Below are positions 20,468-31,330 of a DNA stretch of 64,000 nucleotides, piece after piece; the first letter of the stretch is position 1; the number at the start of each line of letters is the position of its first letter. Source of the DNA: Thalassia testudinum (lineage: Eukaryota; Streptophyta; Magnoliopsida; Alismatales; Hydrocharitaceae); contig JAZHRO010000054.1 of the NCBI GenBank assembly GCA_037157565.1, forward strand, positions 17,963,501-18,027,500, given 5' to 3'. The notes under the pieces were generated by a model that did no database searches, was not told where the DNA came from, and worked only from the letters and a program-made list of their open reading frames with translations. Both the position numbers and the translations under genes were made by a program.

Positions 20468-21836
20468 TGACGTGCGGTTGTGCGTGTGTGTTAAGAAGTG
20501 TCGTTATAGTCGCACTTGCAACGTCGATTTTAAAATAAGTAAACGGAGGTGAGTCTGAGTGTTGGTCTCAGGGAGGGGTGAAAATCGGATTTTGCTTATC
20601 CCTTGTTGTCACGGAAAGTGCGGAGTTTTGCTTGCGAAAGGTGCGGTTTTGAAAAGAGAGAGAGAGAGAGAGAGAGATTAGGGTTAGAATGTTCCTTATT
20701 TGATCATGTAACTTAAACGGAAATTAAAGTGACAACTGAACGGAAAATAACTTCATTAATCATGCACTCTTAGTTCATATCTCACAACATTAAATACATG
20801 CTTCAAACAAAAGTAATGGAAAGCTTAAAAGAGAGAGAGAGGGGGTGGAGAGCGACGAGGCAGCCACGGCGGTGGAGGAGGCTCCGTCGGTGGCTTGTCG
20901 TCTTCGGCGATTACAAGAGGGCCTAAAGCTAGCTAAGAGAGGGGTGGAGTAGTTGCAAGGGAAGTGAATGCCTTGAATGAGTGGTTGGAGGGGGTTTAAA
21001 TAGGGTTAAGGGCTTTCTAAAAGAAGAAGGGGTTTTAGCGACGTCCAGAACGTCGCTAAAACCACTCCAAAAGCGTCGGTGAAGCCCTCCAGCCTGCCGG
21101 TCAACCGCGCGCGCTGTTTCTTCTTCACGCTCGATCCGCGGCCGCTGCGTGAGAGCCGTCCGATCGAAGATCAAACGACTGAGATCTCTCCTCGGCTGTG
21201 CTTGGATCGCGCCTCGGGCATGTGTGTGCACGAGCGTCATCGCCCGGCGTGCGCGCACGCTCGCGAGCTGTGGGTGCACCGCGTGGCGAAATCACGGCCG
21301 CCCGCTGCTGATCGGGCGGCCCAATTCGGCCGCGCACAATCTTCGTCTTCGAATTCACGCTCCGCGCGGCTCGAACCCGTGTCGCGTGGGTGTGGCGTGC
21401 GTGCTAATCGTTGCGCCACGCCCGCGCTTTGTCGCGGCGATTGCGGGCACGCGAGTCTCGGCCGTCCGATCAAAGATCGACGACTGAGATCTGATTTCGG
21501 CTAGATGAAGAGGTGGCATGCGGTGGAGTGGGGGTGACGTGGTGCAATGAAGGCCGGTCAGAACTTCCTAGGCCCATTGTAGGAGCTCCAGATATCGGAT
21601 TTGACCAATCTTGAGTCCGTTGGACTCCGTTCGTCGTTCTGAATTCATCCGTGCGGTCCGATTGCTCATCTGAGGCATGCTTTGAGAAGTGCTTACACAA
21701 ATGGCCATTAATACAGTTTTATAAGCAATCTTGGTACATGATGCATGCAATGCTCCCATTCTACTTATGTTGTGCCTTTTATTCTTAAGATGGGTCATAT
21801 TCAACATAATTATCACCCCCTTGTGCAGTGTTATCA
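20468..21836 (-). repeat. 5' LTR of P2
   Basis: This copy keeps a perfect 14-bp hairpin at 21031-21063 (arm GGTTTTAGCGACGT, loop CCAGA) and a better tRNA-like block (21362-21426). A TATTTAAA on the minus strand (20995-21002) is a TATA candidate. Confidence 0.92.
21362..21426 (-). repeat. tRNA-like A-box/B-box block in the P2 5' LTR
   Basis: On the minus strand, TGGCGCAACGATTAGCACGC (21418-21399) fits a Pol III A box with D-arm, and GGGTTCGAGCC (21378-21368) fits a B box, with 40 nt between their starts. No proper anticodon stem is seen, so it is a tRNA relic or SINE head rather than a working tRNA gene. The other LTR has the A box well kept (15848-15829) and a decayed B box (15808-15798). 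Confidence 0.55.
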
Positions 21837-21841
21837 GCGGC

Positions 21842-22659
21842 CGACAGGGCATGGGAGCCAACCCATGCAACAAGGGACAACGCAGTGAGTCTCCCTTTCA
21901 AATCTGCGGCCGACTCCCCATGCAAGCATGGCACCATCCTCCGCGCAAATTCACCAGAGGTATAGCCTATGCATGCCAGTGGCAGAGGGACCCGATTGAA
22001 GAAGACGACGGGAAAGGTAGGGGCATCTTTGCAAGATTTTAAAAAGCTAAGGGTCAAAAAGTAATTATTGACGATCATTTTGTAAAGTGGGTCAAGACGA
22101 CCTTTCCTTAGGTTAAAATTTTGGTATAAACCTAATTTGGATCTAGGAAATCTAATGATGAAGTTGGATTTTAGGTTTGACCATGTTTGACCGGTCATTT
22201 TGCATAAAAATCCAAATTAGGTCAAAAATTGGGTATGGTTCTCAATCTAGGTCAAAAGAAGTTCCAACGGCCAAATTGAAGATTCTAAACCCTAAAGGAT
22301 ATTTTTATATGATTTTTAGAGGGTTATTTGATTTTTATCTTGCCTGAAACTTTGTAAATTAAAGTGGGTTTGTTTTAGGGTTACAGAATGCTATTTAATT
22401 CCCAGATTTTTTTATAACCCTTTTCTGACCAAACCATCTCACTTTTTCTCTTATTAAGTCCACTTTACCTGTGTCTAGACCCTTAGAAATCCCATTCATG
22501 TACTGCAATGGTAAAATTACAGTTTTACCCCTTGTGTAATGTTTCATTCTCTGCTCAACAATTCCTTGTTTTAGGCCTTCCCTTAAATTTTGTAGGAGCT
22601 TTTGTTCAATTTATTAGGTCAAAATGTGCTAATTAAGGTTCATGATGAGGTTCTCATCA
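21842..22659 (-). mobile_element. P1-family LTR, right part
   Basis: This continues 12938-14886 after P2. It aligns with the right part of the young P1 LTR and ends GATGAGGTTCTCATCA, identical to the young LTR end. The next bases (CCTCCCAATG) resemble the P1 PPT, so this may be the 3' LTR of an otherwise lost element. Confidence 0.75.
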
Positions 22660-22849
22660 CCTCCCAATGAATGACCTGGACTCAACCAGTTAAATAAATT
22701 AAAATCTAAAATGTTAGGTTTACTTGACCCTATACTACAATCAACGACAACTATTTAACAAATCATGTTAATTAACCTAAGTCCAATCTTTATGCGATTA
22801 ATTAAGACTAATAACCTTAATTAACTGTGTTGAGAATTGTACTAACAGC
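22660..22849. other. Short unclassified stretch
   Basis: This is AT-rich sequence after the LTR end, perhaps a remnant of P1 internal sequence. I see no gene. Confidence 0.4.
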
Positions 22850-23149
22850 CAGCTGGAGGGGGAGCTGAAAAAAGCCCGTTCTACTCTAAGTGGGACCTCT
22901 TGTGCTGGCGAGGAGATGGAGGAGATGCTCATGAGGGCGCATAGTGCCCATCTGGGGGCTCTGGGGGACTTTTCTGAGCGCCTCTCGGGTGCCTACACCA
23001 GCATCCTTTCTTTGAAGGAGGAGGTGCAAGTGCTTAGGGTTGAACACCCCTCATCCATGGAGGGGTATGAGAGAGCTCTTGAGGAAGAGCGTGTCCGCCT
23101 GAGCGTGTACTTAGCTTTAATGACTGTGTACTTAGCTTCCACGCCTTAA
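22850..23149 (+). pseudogene. Coiled-coil ORF fragment
   Basis: This plus-strand open frame begins upstream of its first Met (22916). It encodes about 90 residues dominated by Glu, Leu, Ala and Arg in heptad-like spacing (for example QLEGELKKARSTLSG and SLKEEVQVLRVEHP). I do not recognise the protein. Similar coiled-coil stretches occur in the N-terminal regions of plant Ty3-type gag proteins and related transposon proteins, which is my best guess. It faces the opposite way to the adjoining reverse transcriptase remnant. The last 30 or so bases read into that remnant, so the true piece probably stops near 23112. Confidence 0.35.
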
Positions 23150-23808
23150 TAGGTTTTATTGACGAAGTACACGGGTCTTTGAATTCCTCCCCAGTCGCCA
23201 ACTAAGACGACACTAACATCGGAGACAGAGGCAGCTAAATATAGCGAAAGAACTTCCCCGGGTTGGGGGGCCGTTAGAATGGGGGGACTTTGGAGTGCAT
23301 CTTTGACTTTCTCTAAGGCCTTCTGGCAATGAGGAGTCTAGTGGGCGACATTATAGCCTTTGCCCTTCTTTATGTACTCAAAGAAATGAAGACATTTGTC
23401 GGAGGATCGAGACAAGAATTGTCCTAATGAGGCTATCTTGCAGACTAATGACTACATCCCTTTCAATGTGCCTGGCGGTTGTAGGTCTACAATTGCCTGG
23501 ATCTTGTCTAGGTTGGCTTCAATTCCTCGGTTAGAGACCAGGAACTTTAGAAATTTGCCGGCTGAGACCCCAAAGGTACACTTGTCAGGGTTCAAGTGGA
23601 GGCGGGTGTTCCTTAGAATCTGGAACACCTCTATCAAGTACTCTTGGTGTTGTGGGAAATTAGACCCCTTCACGAGCATATCGTCAATATACACTTTAAA
23701 TGATTTTCCTATTATTTTTTAGAAAACCATATTTCAAGGCCCTGTTAAGTTGCCCCAGTGTTTTCCAAGCCGAAGGGCATGACTATATATTGAAACAGAC
23801 CCCTATTA
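23113..23808 (-). pseudogene. T1 Ty3/gypsy reverse transcriptase (C-terminal) to RNase H start
   Basis: Read right to left, pieces of the reverse transcriptase appear in order: a decayed GLFQYIVMPFG motif (about 23812-23770), the catalytic YIDDMLVKG (near 23690), LNPDKCTFGVSAGKFL and SNRGIEANLDKI, then a thumb/connection region. The start of RNase H follows (around PGEVLSLYLAAS and QRPVYFVNKTY, 23265-23160). Frames shift and stops occur, so it is dead. The layout and wording match Tat-lineage Ty3 elements. The upstream half of the same gene is at 31034-31330, separated by the LTR at 23814-31028. Integrase and the rest of RNase H are missing. Confidence 0.85.
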
Positions 23809-23813
23809 GTGAT
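23809..23813. repeat. Target-site duplication GTGAT (left); right copy at 31029-31033
   Basis: GTGAT flanks the P1-family LTR at 23814-31028. Joining the flanks at this repeat restores continuity of the T1 reverse transcriptase reading, which independently confirms the insertion. Confidence 0.9.
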
Positions 23814-25389
23814 TGTTTTTCGAGCTTTCGAGGAGTTTTAAGTCGCTTCGTTATAGTAAAGTCTCCTAAATTGCTCAATCAACAGATAAAATTTATCACT
23901 CGAAATTTAAATTGAAGTCCGAGGTCAAACATAGGAAACAAATATGAAATTCAGGTGCTAATCTTTAATTGCATATAAATGAGCACCATAATCGAAGCAG
24001 AAAAGAGATATTCAATGAATAATATCTACTCAAATTGATACTCAATTATAAGCATGAGTATTTCAATAGATAACAATGATAAAAAGAAATCTAAAATAAA
24101 ATAATGGTGATTTAGATCACCAATTATTAGCCTTAATTAAGCATGCATATCAGACATCTCATAATTAATTTAATTAAATGTTAACTTAATGCTTAAATCA
24201 TTCAACAATGTCAGAACTTAAGATCAGACGACAGATATGGTAATCAGATGACTTAAAGTGCACAAGGCTTCTCAAAGCCTTCTTCTGCTTTCCTTCCTTT
24301 CCTTCTCTTCTTCTTCTGCTTTCTACACGAGCCCTCTCCTTCTTCTCTTCTTCTTCACAGGGCCTTCCCTTTCTTCTTTTTCTCCGTCACAAGCACGAGG
24401 GGCCTTCAGCAACTAAGTGTTAGCCACATACACAGAGGAGCAAAACCCTCCCCCGCTCTCTCATAATTTCCCCTCTTCCTCTTCTCTCTCAGATAACCGG
24501 GCAGCTAATCGGGTAATCGGGGATCCGAATTAAGCAGCATCGGATCCAGGCCTGCGTGCGTGGGCTCGCAAACAAGGAGTGAAAGGCTATGTGTATGGGG
24601 ACCCGACTCCCTATGCTTAGGTGAATAGCCTAAGGAACAAAAACAATATATGCACACTCAAGCGCTCTTCCATGCTTGATGTGGGACAAAATCCACTCTT
24701 CCTTTCTTTGCGCAAGACCACAACAGCTGCTGAAGAGGTGCCTTTAATTGACGTAGCTGCTGCAACTGGGATCTCTGATTGAGGATCTGGGAGTGAACCT
24801 AGAGTCAAACTACGCGACCTAGAGGTGGAGATTTGGTTGAAGACGGTCGGAGTACTGCGTTTGTGGTCGGAGACAATGGCAGCGGCGGAGGGCGACGGCG
24901 AGCACCTAAAACACTGAATAAGGCCTTACGACCACATTAGAATACCTCTGGAGCTTCGCCAAAGCACGACGAAGGTGGTGGGTGTTGGTGCTAGAGCACC
25001 ACGATCATTTGTTTTGATGATAACAAAACACGTGTTATTTAACATTTACAATTTGAGTCCTAAATTTCAGGTCAATTGCAAATGTGGACGTGTTTAGACG
25101 GAGTTCGAGCTCGCATCCAGGACGGATTGGAGGAGCTTGACGGAAAACAGAGGAGGTTCGCGTGGAGCAGCAGATTGAAGATAGAAGACAAGAAGAATAG
25201 GATAGATTCTTTTTAATCCTTTCTTGTATCTCTTGTCTTTATTTTCTTGCTCTTTTTATTTTCCATAGAAAATTATGTTAAAGAGCCTCAAAGAACCCTA
25301 ACAGTAGTCCTAGGAACACCGGCACAACCCTAGGATACTTAGGTTTTCTGTAGAATACTTAGAAAACCAATATAGGGTTCAAACAACAC

Positions 25390-25945
25390 TTCCAGATGTC
25401 TAATTCCCAAATCAAACGTCTGATAAAGTATTTTAAGACGTCTGACTGTTGTTTCAGACGTCTGATAACTGTTAGGCTGGACATAGCTAATTCTGTCTGA
25501 TGAAATCAGACGTCCATACCTTATACCAGACGTCTTAGGAGACGTCTGATGGACTTGCCAGACGTCCAGATAGTGGACCGTTGGCTAGCTTAGCAGGCAC
25601 TCAGGAATATGACCGTTAGAGCCTTATCAGACGTCCATAGGCCTTTCCAGACGTCTGATAAATGACCGTTTTGCCTCGGCTGACCCAAAATCTCTTCTCA
25701 GAGATTTTCCAGCCGTTGCAACGTTTGGAAATCAATTCCCACAGTAAAAGTAGGTTTCCAGACGTCCAGATATAGTGCCAGACGTCCTGTATGTCGTCTG
25801 ATGGACTTGCACAAAAACCCTGTTTAGATCTGATTCAAGTCAGGGAGAAACCCGCATAGAATCAGACATCTGACCTTGAAATCAGACGTCTTAAAGTGGC
25901 CTTCCAGACGTCTGATGACAGAGTTAGACGTCTGATAACCCTGTC
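25390..25945. repeat. Cluster of AGACGTCT palindromes in the S1 LTR
   Basis: Full palindromes occur near 25436, 25456, 25539, 25650, 25917 and 25926, with degenerate copies (AGACGTCC, AAACGTCTG) between them. Spacing is irregular and no long unit is repeated, which rules out a tandem satellite or CRISPR array. The core GACGTC is a bZIP C-box type site. Confidence 0.8.
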
Positions 25946-26045
25946 AAATGTAATCATTGTCCTGATTTCGGCCTGATTCTCTTGGACTTTGTTCCCAACG
26001 GCTATAGAACCCTTTCTAAGCCTTCCAAAGACTTCCTAAGGCCTC

Positions 26046-26053
26046 TATAAATA
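26046..26053 (+). promoter_or_regulatory. TATA box of the S1 LTR
   Basis: TATAAATA in the context CTCTATAAATAGAGGGG; it sets the LTR on the plus strand. Confidence 0.65.
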
Positions 26054-27359
26054 GAGGGGAGCCTTTACACACCTACATACACAAGATATACACCAAGAGA
26101 CACCTTGTAATACACTCTCACACTCTTGTGTCCAAGAAGCTCTTGCTCTCTAAGCTCAAGTTCTACATCTTGAGAGCATCAAACCGTTGCGCACCCGCTC
26201 TCCCGCCGTTGTCTACGAGAGCGAAGTTGTGCCGTCGCGTGGCTCACGCACCGCGTCATCGTCGACGCACTCTTTGCAAAGGGGAGTTTCCTAAATCCTA
26301 TAGAAGCTTAGGTTTATTACTTTGTTGGCTCTATAGGTTTGTTGTTTTATTTTACCTTTGTCTTTTGATTGGGTATTCGCTTTGCGAATTCCCGTCTCCT
26401 TCGTGGGACAAAATCCTTCTCGTGGAGAGAAGGGGTTGAGGAACGCTACCCTCGTACTTGTAGCGTGGTTGTACTGAGGTTGAATCACCCTCGTTTTAAA
26501 GTGATTCGGTTTAGTGGATTTGATCAACTAGGTTGATCGGAAAATCCTAACTCGAGAGGGTTAGGTGGTGGTTTTCACCCGGTTTGGGTTTCCACCTAAA
26601 ATTACTTGTGTACATTTTGTGATTGCTTATTTTTGTGAGATTGTTTATATTTTCAATTTCGCATTTTTTTCGTCACACTGATCTCACCCCTCCAAGTAGG
26701 AAATTACAGTGGGTGCCTCACGGCTTGTGAGTGCGTGTGGCAATGTGTCGAAGTCAGAGAGGGTGACGGACGATGGGCATGTTCGGTGGAGGTCGTGAGT
26801 GGATGAAATGGTGAATTATGATGGGGGTTTGGTTCGAGTGGATGAGGCGGAGGTTATGGACTCGGTGGCGAGTTGTTTGGTGGATTGTGGAGGTGTGGCG
26901 GACTCGCCGAAGGTGCTACTGGAGATGAAGATGAAGGTGGCATATGGTGGAGTCGAGGGGTCGAAGCAAGGTTTAAAAGAGAGGGAAGGAGAGTAGAGGG
27001 AAAGGGGAACCTAACTAGCCTAATCTAATTGAATGAAAGGGGAGGAAGGGCGCCGGGTATGGTATGGCCGACGCCATGGAAGGCGAACTCTCCGGTGGGC
27101 GAAGCGGCGATGACGAGGGGAGGTAGGCAATGCTTGCTGGTATTGCGAGACGCGGAAGAGCGAGAGGAAGGAGAACCTACCGGCTATTGTCTGTGACGGC
27201 GAGAAAAGAAGGTGGTTGAAGGGGGTTGCCGGAGTTGGTGGAGATGGCAGTCGGGGAGAAGGGAAGAAGGGGATTCCAACCTCCGAACCGAGCTAAGAAG
27301 CACGAAAATGCAATGTGTGTCCTTCTATAGGGTTCAGGGGGTCGTTCCAGGCTTGGAAA

Positions 27360-27377
27360 CCAAGCTTCGAAGCTTGG
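27360..27377. repeat. Perfect 18-bp palindrome in the P1 solo LTR
   Basis: CCAAGCTTCGAAGCTTGG is a perfect palindrome in the promoter part of the LTR, close to the CTATAGAAG of the minus strand. It may be this copy's counterpart of the hairpin seen in the other P1 LTRs, though the apex differs. Confidence 0.6.
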
Positions 27378-27885
27378 AGCTTTCGTGAAATAAGAAAACC
27401 TTGATTTCAAAGGGTTTGCATGAGGATTTGAGTAAGAATTAGAGCCCAAGATGTGGCTCAGATGGAAGATGATTCTCTTAGGAGTTCTTCTAATTTTGGA
27501 AGAGATTAAGCAAGAAATCATGGAGAACTCCTTGATTGAAGGTTGGCTGCTTGATGTGTTCACATGGCAATGGTGGCAGGGACCTGTTGGTGAAGAAGAC
27601 AACAAAGTTAGGGGGTCTTTGCAATAGATTTCAAAAGCTGAGGGGCTATTTTAAATAAAAAGATTCAGACTGGACTAAAATGCAAATCAGGTCAAGATGA
27701 TCTTTGATTAGGCCCAAATTTTGGTACAAACCTATTTGGACCCAAGGAATCTAATGGTGAAGTCATATTTTAGTTTTGACCAACTTTAACTGGGTAATTT
27801 ACGCAGAAACCAACATTAGGGCAATTATCCATCTAAGACTTTATTTTAGGTCAAAATGGGTTCTAATGGTCAAATCAAGGATACC

Positions 27886-30638
27886 TGTTAAGACCCGAGG
27901 CATCAAAACACTTTAACACGTCTGGGAGTTGGTCTAGACATCTGGTCAGACGTCTGGAAATTAATTTTTTGCGTGTGCACGATCACAGACTGAAACCCGC
28001 CACCCTCTTCTTTTTCTCTCCCCTTGCTGACTTGCAGAAACCATCTCCCAACACCTACAAATACCCTCCTCCTCTCCCTCACGCCACCCACATCTCCCCT
28101 TGTCTTCTTCCTCCAATGCGAGAGCGAGAGTGAGAGCGAGCCGCCGCTGCTGCTAGGTGTAGTGGCAAAGAGGAGAGGTGCAGCGAGAGGGAAGAGGAGA
28201 GAGCGCGCGAGCAGTGAGAGAGAGAGAGCTCGCCGGAGCAGTTCGAGGCCGGCCGACGTGTGCGCGGAGGAGCGTTGTGTTGGGGAGGGTTCCCCTGGTG
28301 CTGCTGTAGCTTGGGCAGCGGGCGGACAAGCACGGCGCAGCCGCGCACAGTGGGAAGAAGATGAAGGAGGTTCTGATTCTGGGAATTTTTCCCAGAATCA
28401 AACGTCTGGACCTACATCCAGATGACGCGGGCGACGCCTGGAGGAAGCTCCAGACGACTGAGAGGTATGTATTTTCCTCCTTTGCTTGCTTTTGCAGATA
28501 CGGCCATGCAAGCCGTTCCACCGAAGCTCTGTCGCATGCCATGCTGAGGAATTTTTGCATATGCATGCAGAATTCGCTTCGGGAAGGCACGGGACACGCG
28601 CTCCCATGCGGTTCAGATGTTTGGGCAAGGCACCAGACGGCGGAGAGAGTCTCCAGAGGTTCAGCAGGATCCCTGGATGTTTGAGGAGCAGCGCAGAGTG
28701 AGGTATGGTTTTGGGTTCCTTTTAAGACGTCTAGAAGATGTTTCAGACGTCTGATTTGAGTCAGGGTTGTCGTTTTTGACCTGTTTTCGTTCGAGGTCCG
28801 ATTTCTGCATTTAAGATTCCGTTCTTCTCAGAATAAGTTCCTCTACTTGTTTGAAATACTTTTATCCTGTTCTGAGAGGTTCATTGTAATTAATCCTTGT
28901 GTTAAGACCTCGTTCTGTTGCAGCCTTAGGGGTTACGGAGGCACGAGGACCTGCCGATCGAGCCCCCATTACTCCTGATTTTGCGGGTAGAGTGGCTTTC
29001 CTTAGTTACTTATAAATATAAATGCATATCTGAAATAAATGATAGATCCTAGGGTATGGCATGAATCCTAGGACCTGAAAACTAGATTGAATTATAGATC
29101 CTAGGGTATGACATGAATCCTAGGACCTGAAAACTAGATTGAATGATAGATCCTAGGGCATGGCATGAATTCTAGGACTAGAAACTCTGGAACGATTGTA
29201 TTAAATGCCTGAACTGTAGTCTTGGATGAGTAGATAGAGTAATAATAATTTCCTGTAATTGGATAACAACTGCTTGTTTGAATAATGTAGAGTACTGTTA
29301 CATGTAATTCCTGTTGTTTGCAAATAAATACTAGCTGCCTGTATATAAATTGGAAAAGAAAGTTTGAACATTGGAAACATGTGCTATATGTAATAAACCT
29401 GAAATGATGAAACCTAGTATGGCTTGGCCTCAGAAATATGAGCACGAACCCTACGGGGAATTGGGAGCAGAGCTCCTGGAAAACAAATAGAATAGAACTG
29501 GGAAAGTGAGCTGGCCCTTGAGTACGGAGTACCAAGGAGAGCAACTGTCCCCCTATTTAGTGCAGAGCGGAGCTAACCGTCCTAGGGTTGGGACCTGGGG
29601 TTAGGGTTGGCCACTTTGTACCGACTCTGTGGCCCTCGCGTACACAGTACCGCGGAGAGCTACTAGTGTAGGGAGAGAGCTAAACACCCCACAGGACCCG
29701 GGGTTCAGCTAGCCGTCCTACACCGACTTGTTAGGCCCACTGAGCAAACCAGGGTAGTCAGGCGAGGGTGCATGGACTATGGAGGGGTAAGACCCCTGTT
29801 TGGTTACTGTGTAGGGGCTGGACCCCCGTTATTAAGAGGGCTCTGCCCTATACTGATTCCGTGCTGTGCTTTGGGTGCACCCGTTAACGGGAACGACTGA
29901 CCGTGTACCAGTGCGAGGTAGCTACCCATGAGTTTATCGCGCATGCCGTAGTCACTGTTACGTCTGTCAGCGACCTTGGGGTGGTTGACTGAGGGTAGGA
30001 CCACCATGGGGGACTCTCCCCGCCAGGAGAGCACCACGCGCTACTTCTACTTTTCGGAAAAGACCGCAATCAAGATCGTTCCCACGAGGAACATTCGAGA
30101 TCAAGAAAAAGGACCTAATAAATAAACCAAGTGATGAAAGAAAGAATAATTAGTTATATAAAGAAAGAAATTGAAAACAACAGCTACCTGTCCACCTTTA
30201 CTGCTTTTCTTAGCTAGCTGGTTGCCACTCTACTCAGCGTTTCACTAACGTGTCGTTTTTACCACCTTTTTCAAGACCAGGTGTTGAGCAGCCAGAGCCT
30301 ACGGCTGCGGAGGGTGCTGGGCCTAGTAGAGCCCAGTAATTGTACTTTTGTTGTACCCTTCTTCTGTAGTAGTGAGTATTCTGTTACACCTTTGTACTCT
30401 TTTATTGTAAACTTCATATTTCTATACCTGTTTTGAATTCTCTACTGTTGTAGTGGTGTGTACTGTAGTAGTTCCTTTCTTTACTGCTGTACTTTTGTTA
30501 CTATTATTTGCTTGCATGGTGAATGTGATTTAGTTTATTGCTTTTTGGTTACTTTCTCGTTGGGCGACTGGGTCTTGGGATCAGTCGAGTTGGTCCGAAT
30601 CTCGTGTCCTGTAGGGATTTGGGAATCGGGTCGTAACA
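27886..30638 (+). mobile_element. G1 solo LTR, copy 1
   Basis: This 2753-bp solo LTR has TGTTAAGACC...GGGTCGTAACA ends and a perfect ATACC duplication (27881-27885 and 30639-30643). It carries AGACGTCT palindromes near both the start (27945) and 28720-28757, a perfect hairpin GATTCTGGGAA-TTT-TTCCCAGAATC (28375-28399), and repeats of the motif ATAGATCCTAGGG (29041-29160). Two further copies on the minus strand are at 41263-46774 and 41948-44653. No coding internal region exists. A Ty3/gypsy origin is likely but not shown. Confidence 0.85.
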
Positions 30639-31033
30639 ATACCAAACCTTATATAATATTTTTATATGAATTTTAGAAGGTTTAGGTGAATTTTATCCAG
30701 ACCAGAACCTCTATTAATTAAGCGGGTTTGAAATTATGGTTTCGGGTGTCCGTTAATTCTCAAAATGCGTGAAAACTCATTTCTGTCTGCATGAACCCTC
30801 TTGTTAGTCATTAATGCTCATTTGACATTAATTTAACTCCTAGGAAATCCCATGGTTACTCTGCATTTAGGATATCCTGTTAAAATTGCATATTTACCCC
30901 TTATTTAATGTATTTTTCTAAGAAAGAATTTGCAATGAATTACGACTCTCCGACGGCTATGTAGTAGTATTTGTATTTTGATTCTGACTAATTAAAGCTA
31001 GTTATGGCTCCTGATGACGTTATCATCGGTGAT

Positions 31034-31330
31034 AAAGGTGTGTGGCCTGTTCGCTAGGGCAAGACTGATTTGGTGGTACCCGCTGTAGGTGTCCAGGAAG
31101 GACATGTGGGATTTTCCGCTAAAGAAGTCCACCAGGGAATCCACCCTTGGTAGGGGGAACTCATCCTTTGGGCAAGCTTCATTCAGGTTGGTGAAGTCGA
31201 CTTACATGTGCCACTAACCATTAGCCTTCTCCACCATTACTATGTTCGAGAGCCATGAAAACTACAGGGATTCTTCGATGCATCTTGCTTCCAGGAGTTT
31301 CTGGACTTCAACCTCAAGAACCTGCCATTG
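31034..31330 (-). pseudogene. T1 reverse transcriptase, N-terminal part
   Basis: The minus strand reads VDFTNLNEACPKDEFPLP, then GKSHMSFLDTYSGYHQI, then PHTFIT at the break (31034). These are signature blocks of a Ty3 reverse transcriptase. At least two in-frame stops precede VDFTNLN. The gene continues at 23808 beyond the inserted LTR. Confidence 0.85.

Larger units (their letters stand above)
14887..21836 (-). mobile_element. Complete P2 LTR retrotransposon, non-autonomous, decayed
   Basis: The element is 6950 bp on the minus strand. Its LTRs are 14887-16288 (1402 bp) and 20468-21836 (1369 bp), both TG...CA, with a perfect GCGGC duplication. The LTRs differ by many substitutions and small indels, so it is older than the P1 element at 554-10648. 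The PBS resembles tRNA-Asp and the PPT equals that of P1. The only long internal frame has three stops and is not gag-pol. Confidence 0.95.
24983..26708 (+). mobile_element. S1 solo LTR, Sirevirus-like (Ty1/copia)
   Basis: This 1726-bp solo LTR has TGTTGG...TTACA ends and a perfect GTGGG duplication (24978-24982 and 26709-26713). The start, with TTTGATGATAACAAAACACG, is typical of Sirevirus LTRs. A TATA box TATAAATA lies at 26046-26053 on the plus strand. Between 25390 and 25940 there are a dozen or more copies and near-copies of CAGACGTCTG. No internal coding region is present. Confidence 0.85.
23814..31028 (-). mobile_element. P1-family solo LTR inserted in T1, carrying two nested LTRs
   Basis: The LTR segments are 23814-24982, 26714-27885 and 30644-31028, about 2.7 kb in all. 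They follow the P1 plan: the GAGGTCAAACATAGGAAACA end, a CTT-rich tract (24280-24400), the GGTCGGAG region, and the closing GATGACGTTATCATCG. The last bases are CG instead of CA, one change from the usual end. No internal region or second LTR is present, so it is a solo LTR left by recombination. The insertions within it are S1 (24983-26708) and G1 (27886-30638). Confidence 0.85.

Noticed and set aside
21362..21426. A functional tRNA gene
   Set aside because: There is no proper anticodon stem or paired acceptor ends, and the B box is already lost in the sister LTR.
12933..22664. Target duplication for the P1 LTR at 12938-22659
   Set aside because: TACAA on the left does not match CCTCC on the right, and the right flank looks like a polypurine tract, so this is not a simple solo LTR.
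25390..25945. CRISPR-like or satellite array from the AGACGTCT repeats
   Set aside because: The repeats are only 8-10 bp, irregularly spaced and in both perfect and degenerate forms within an LTR.
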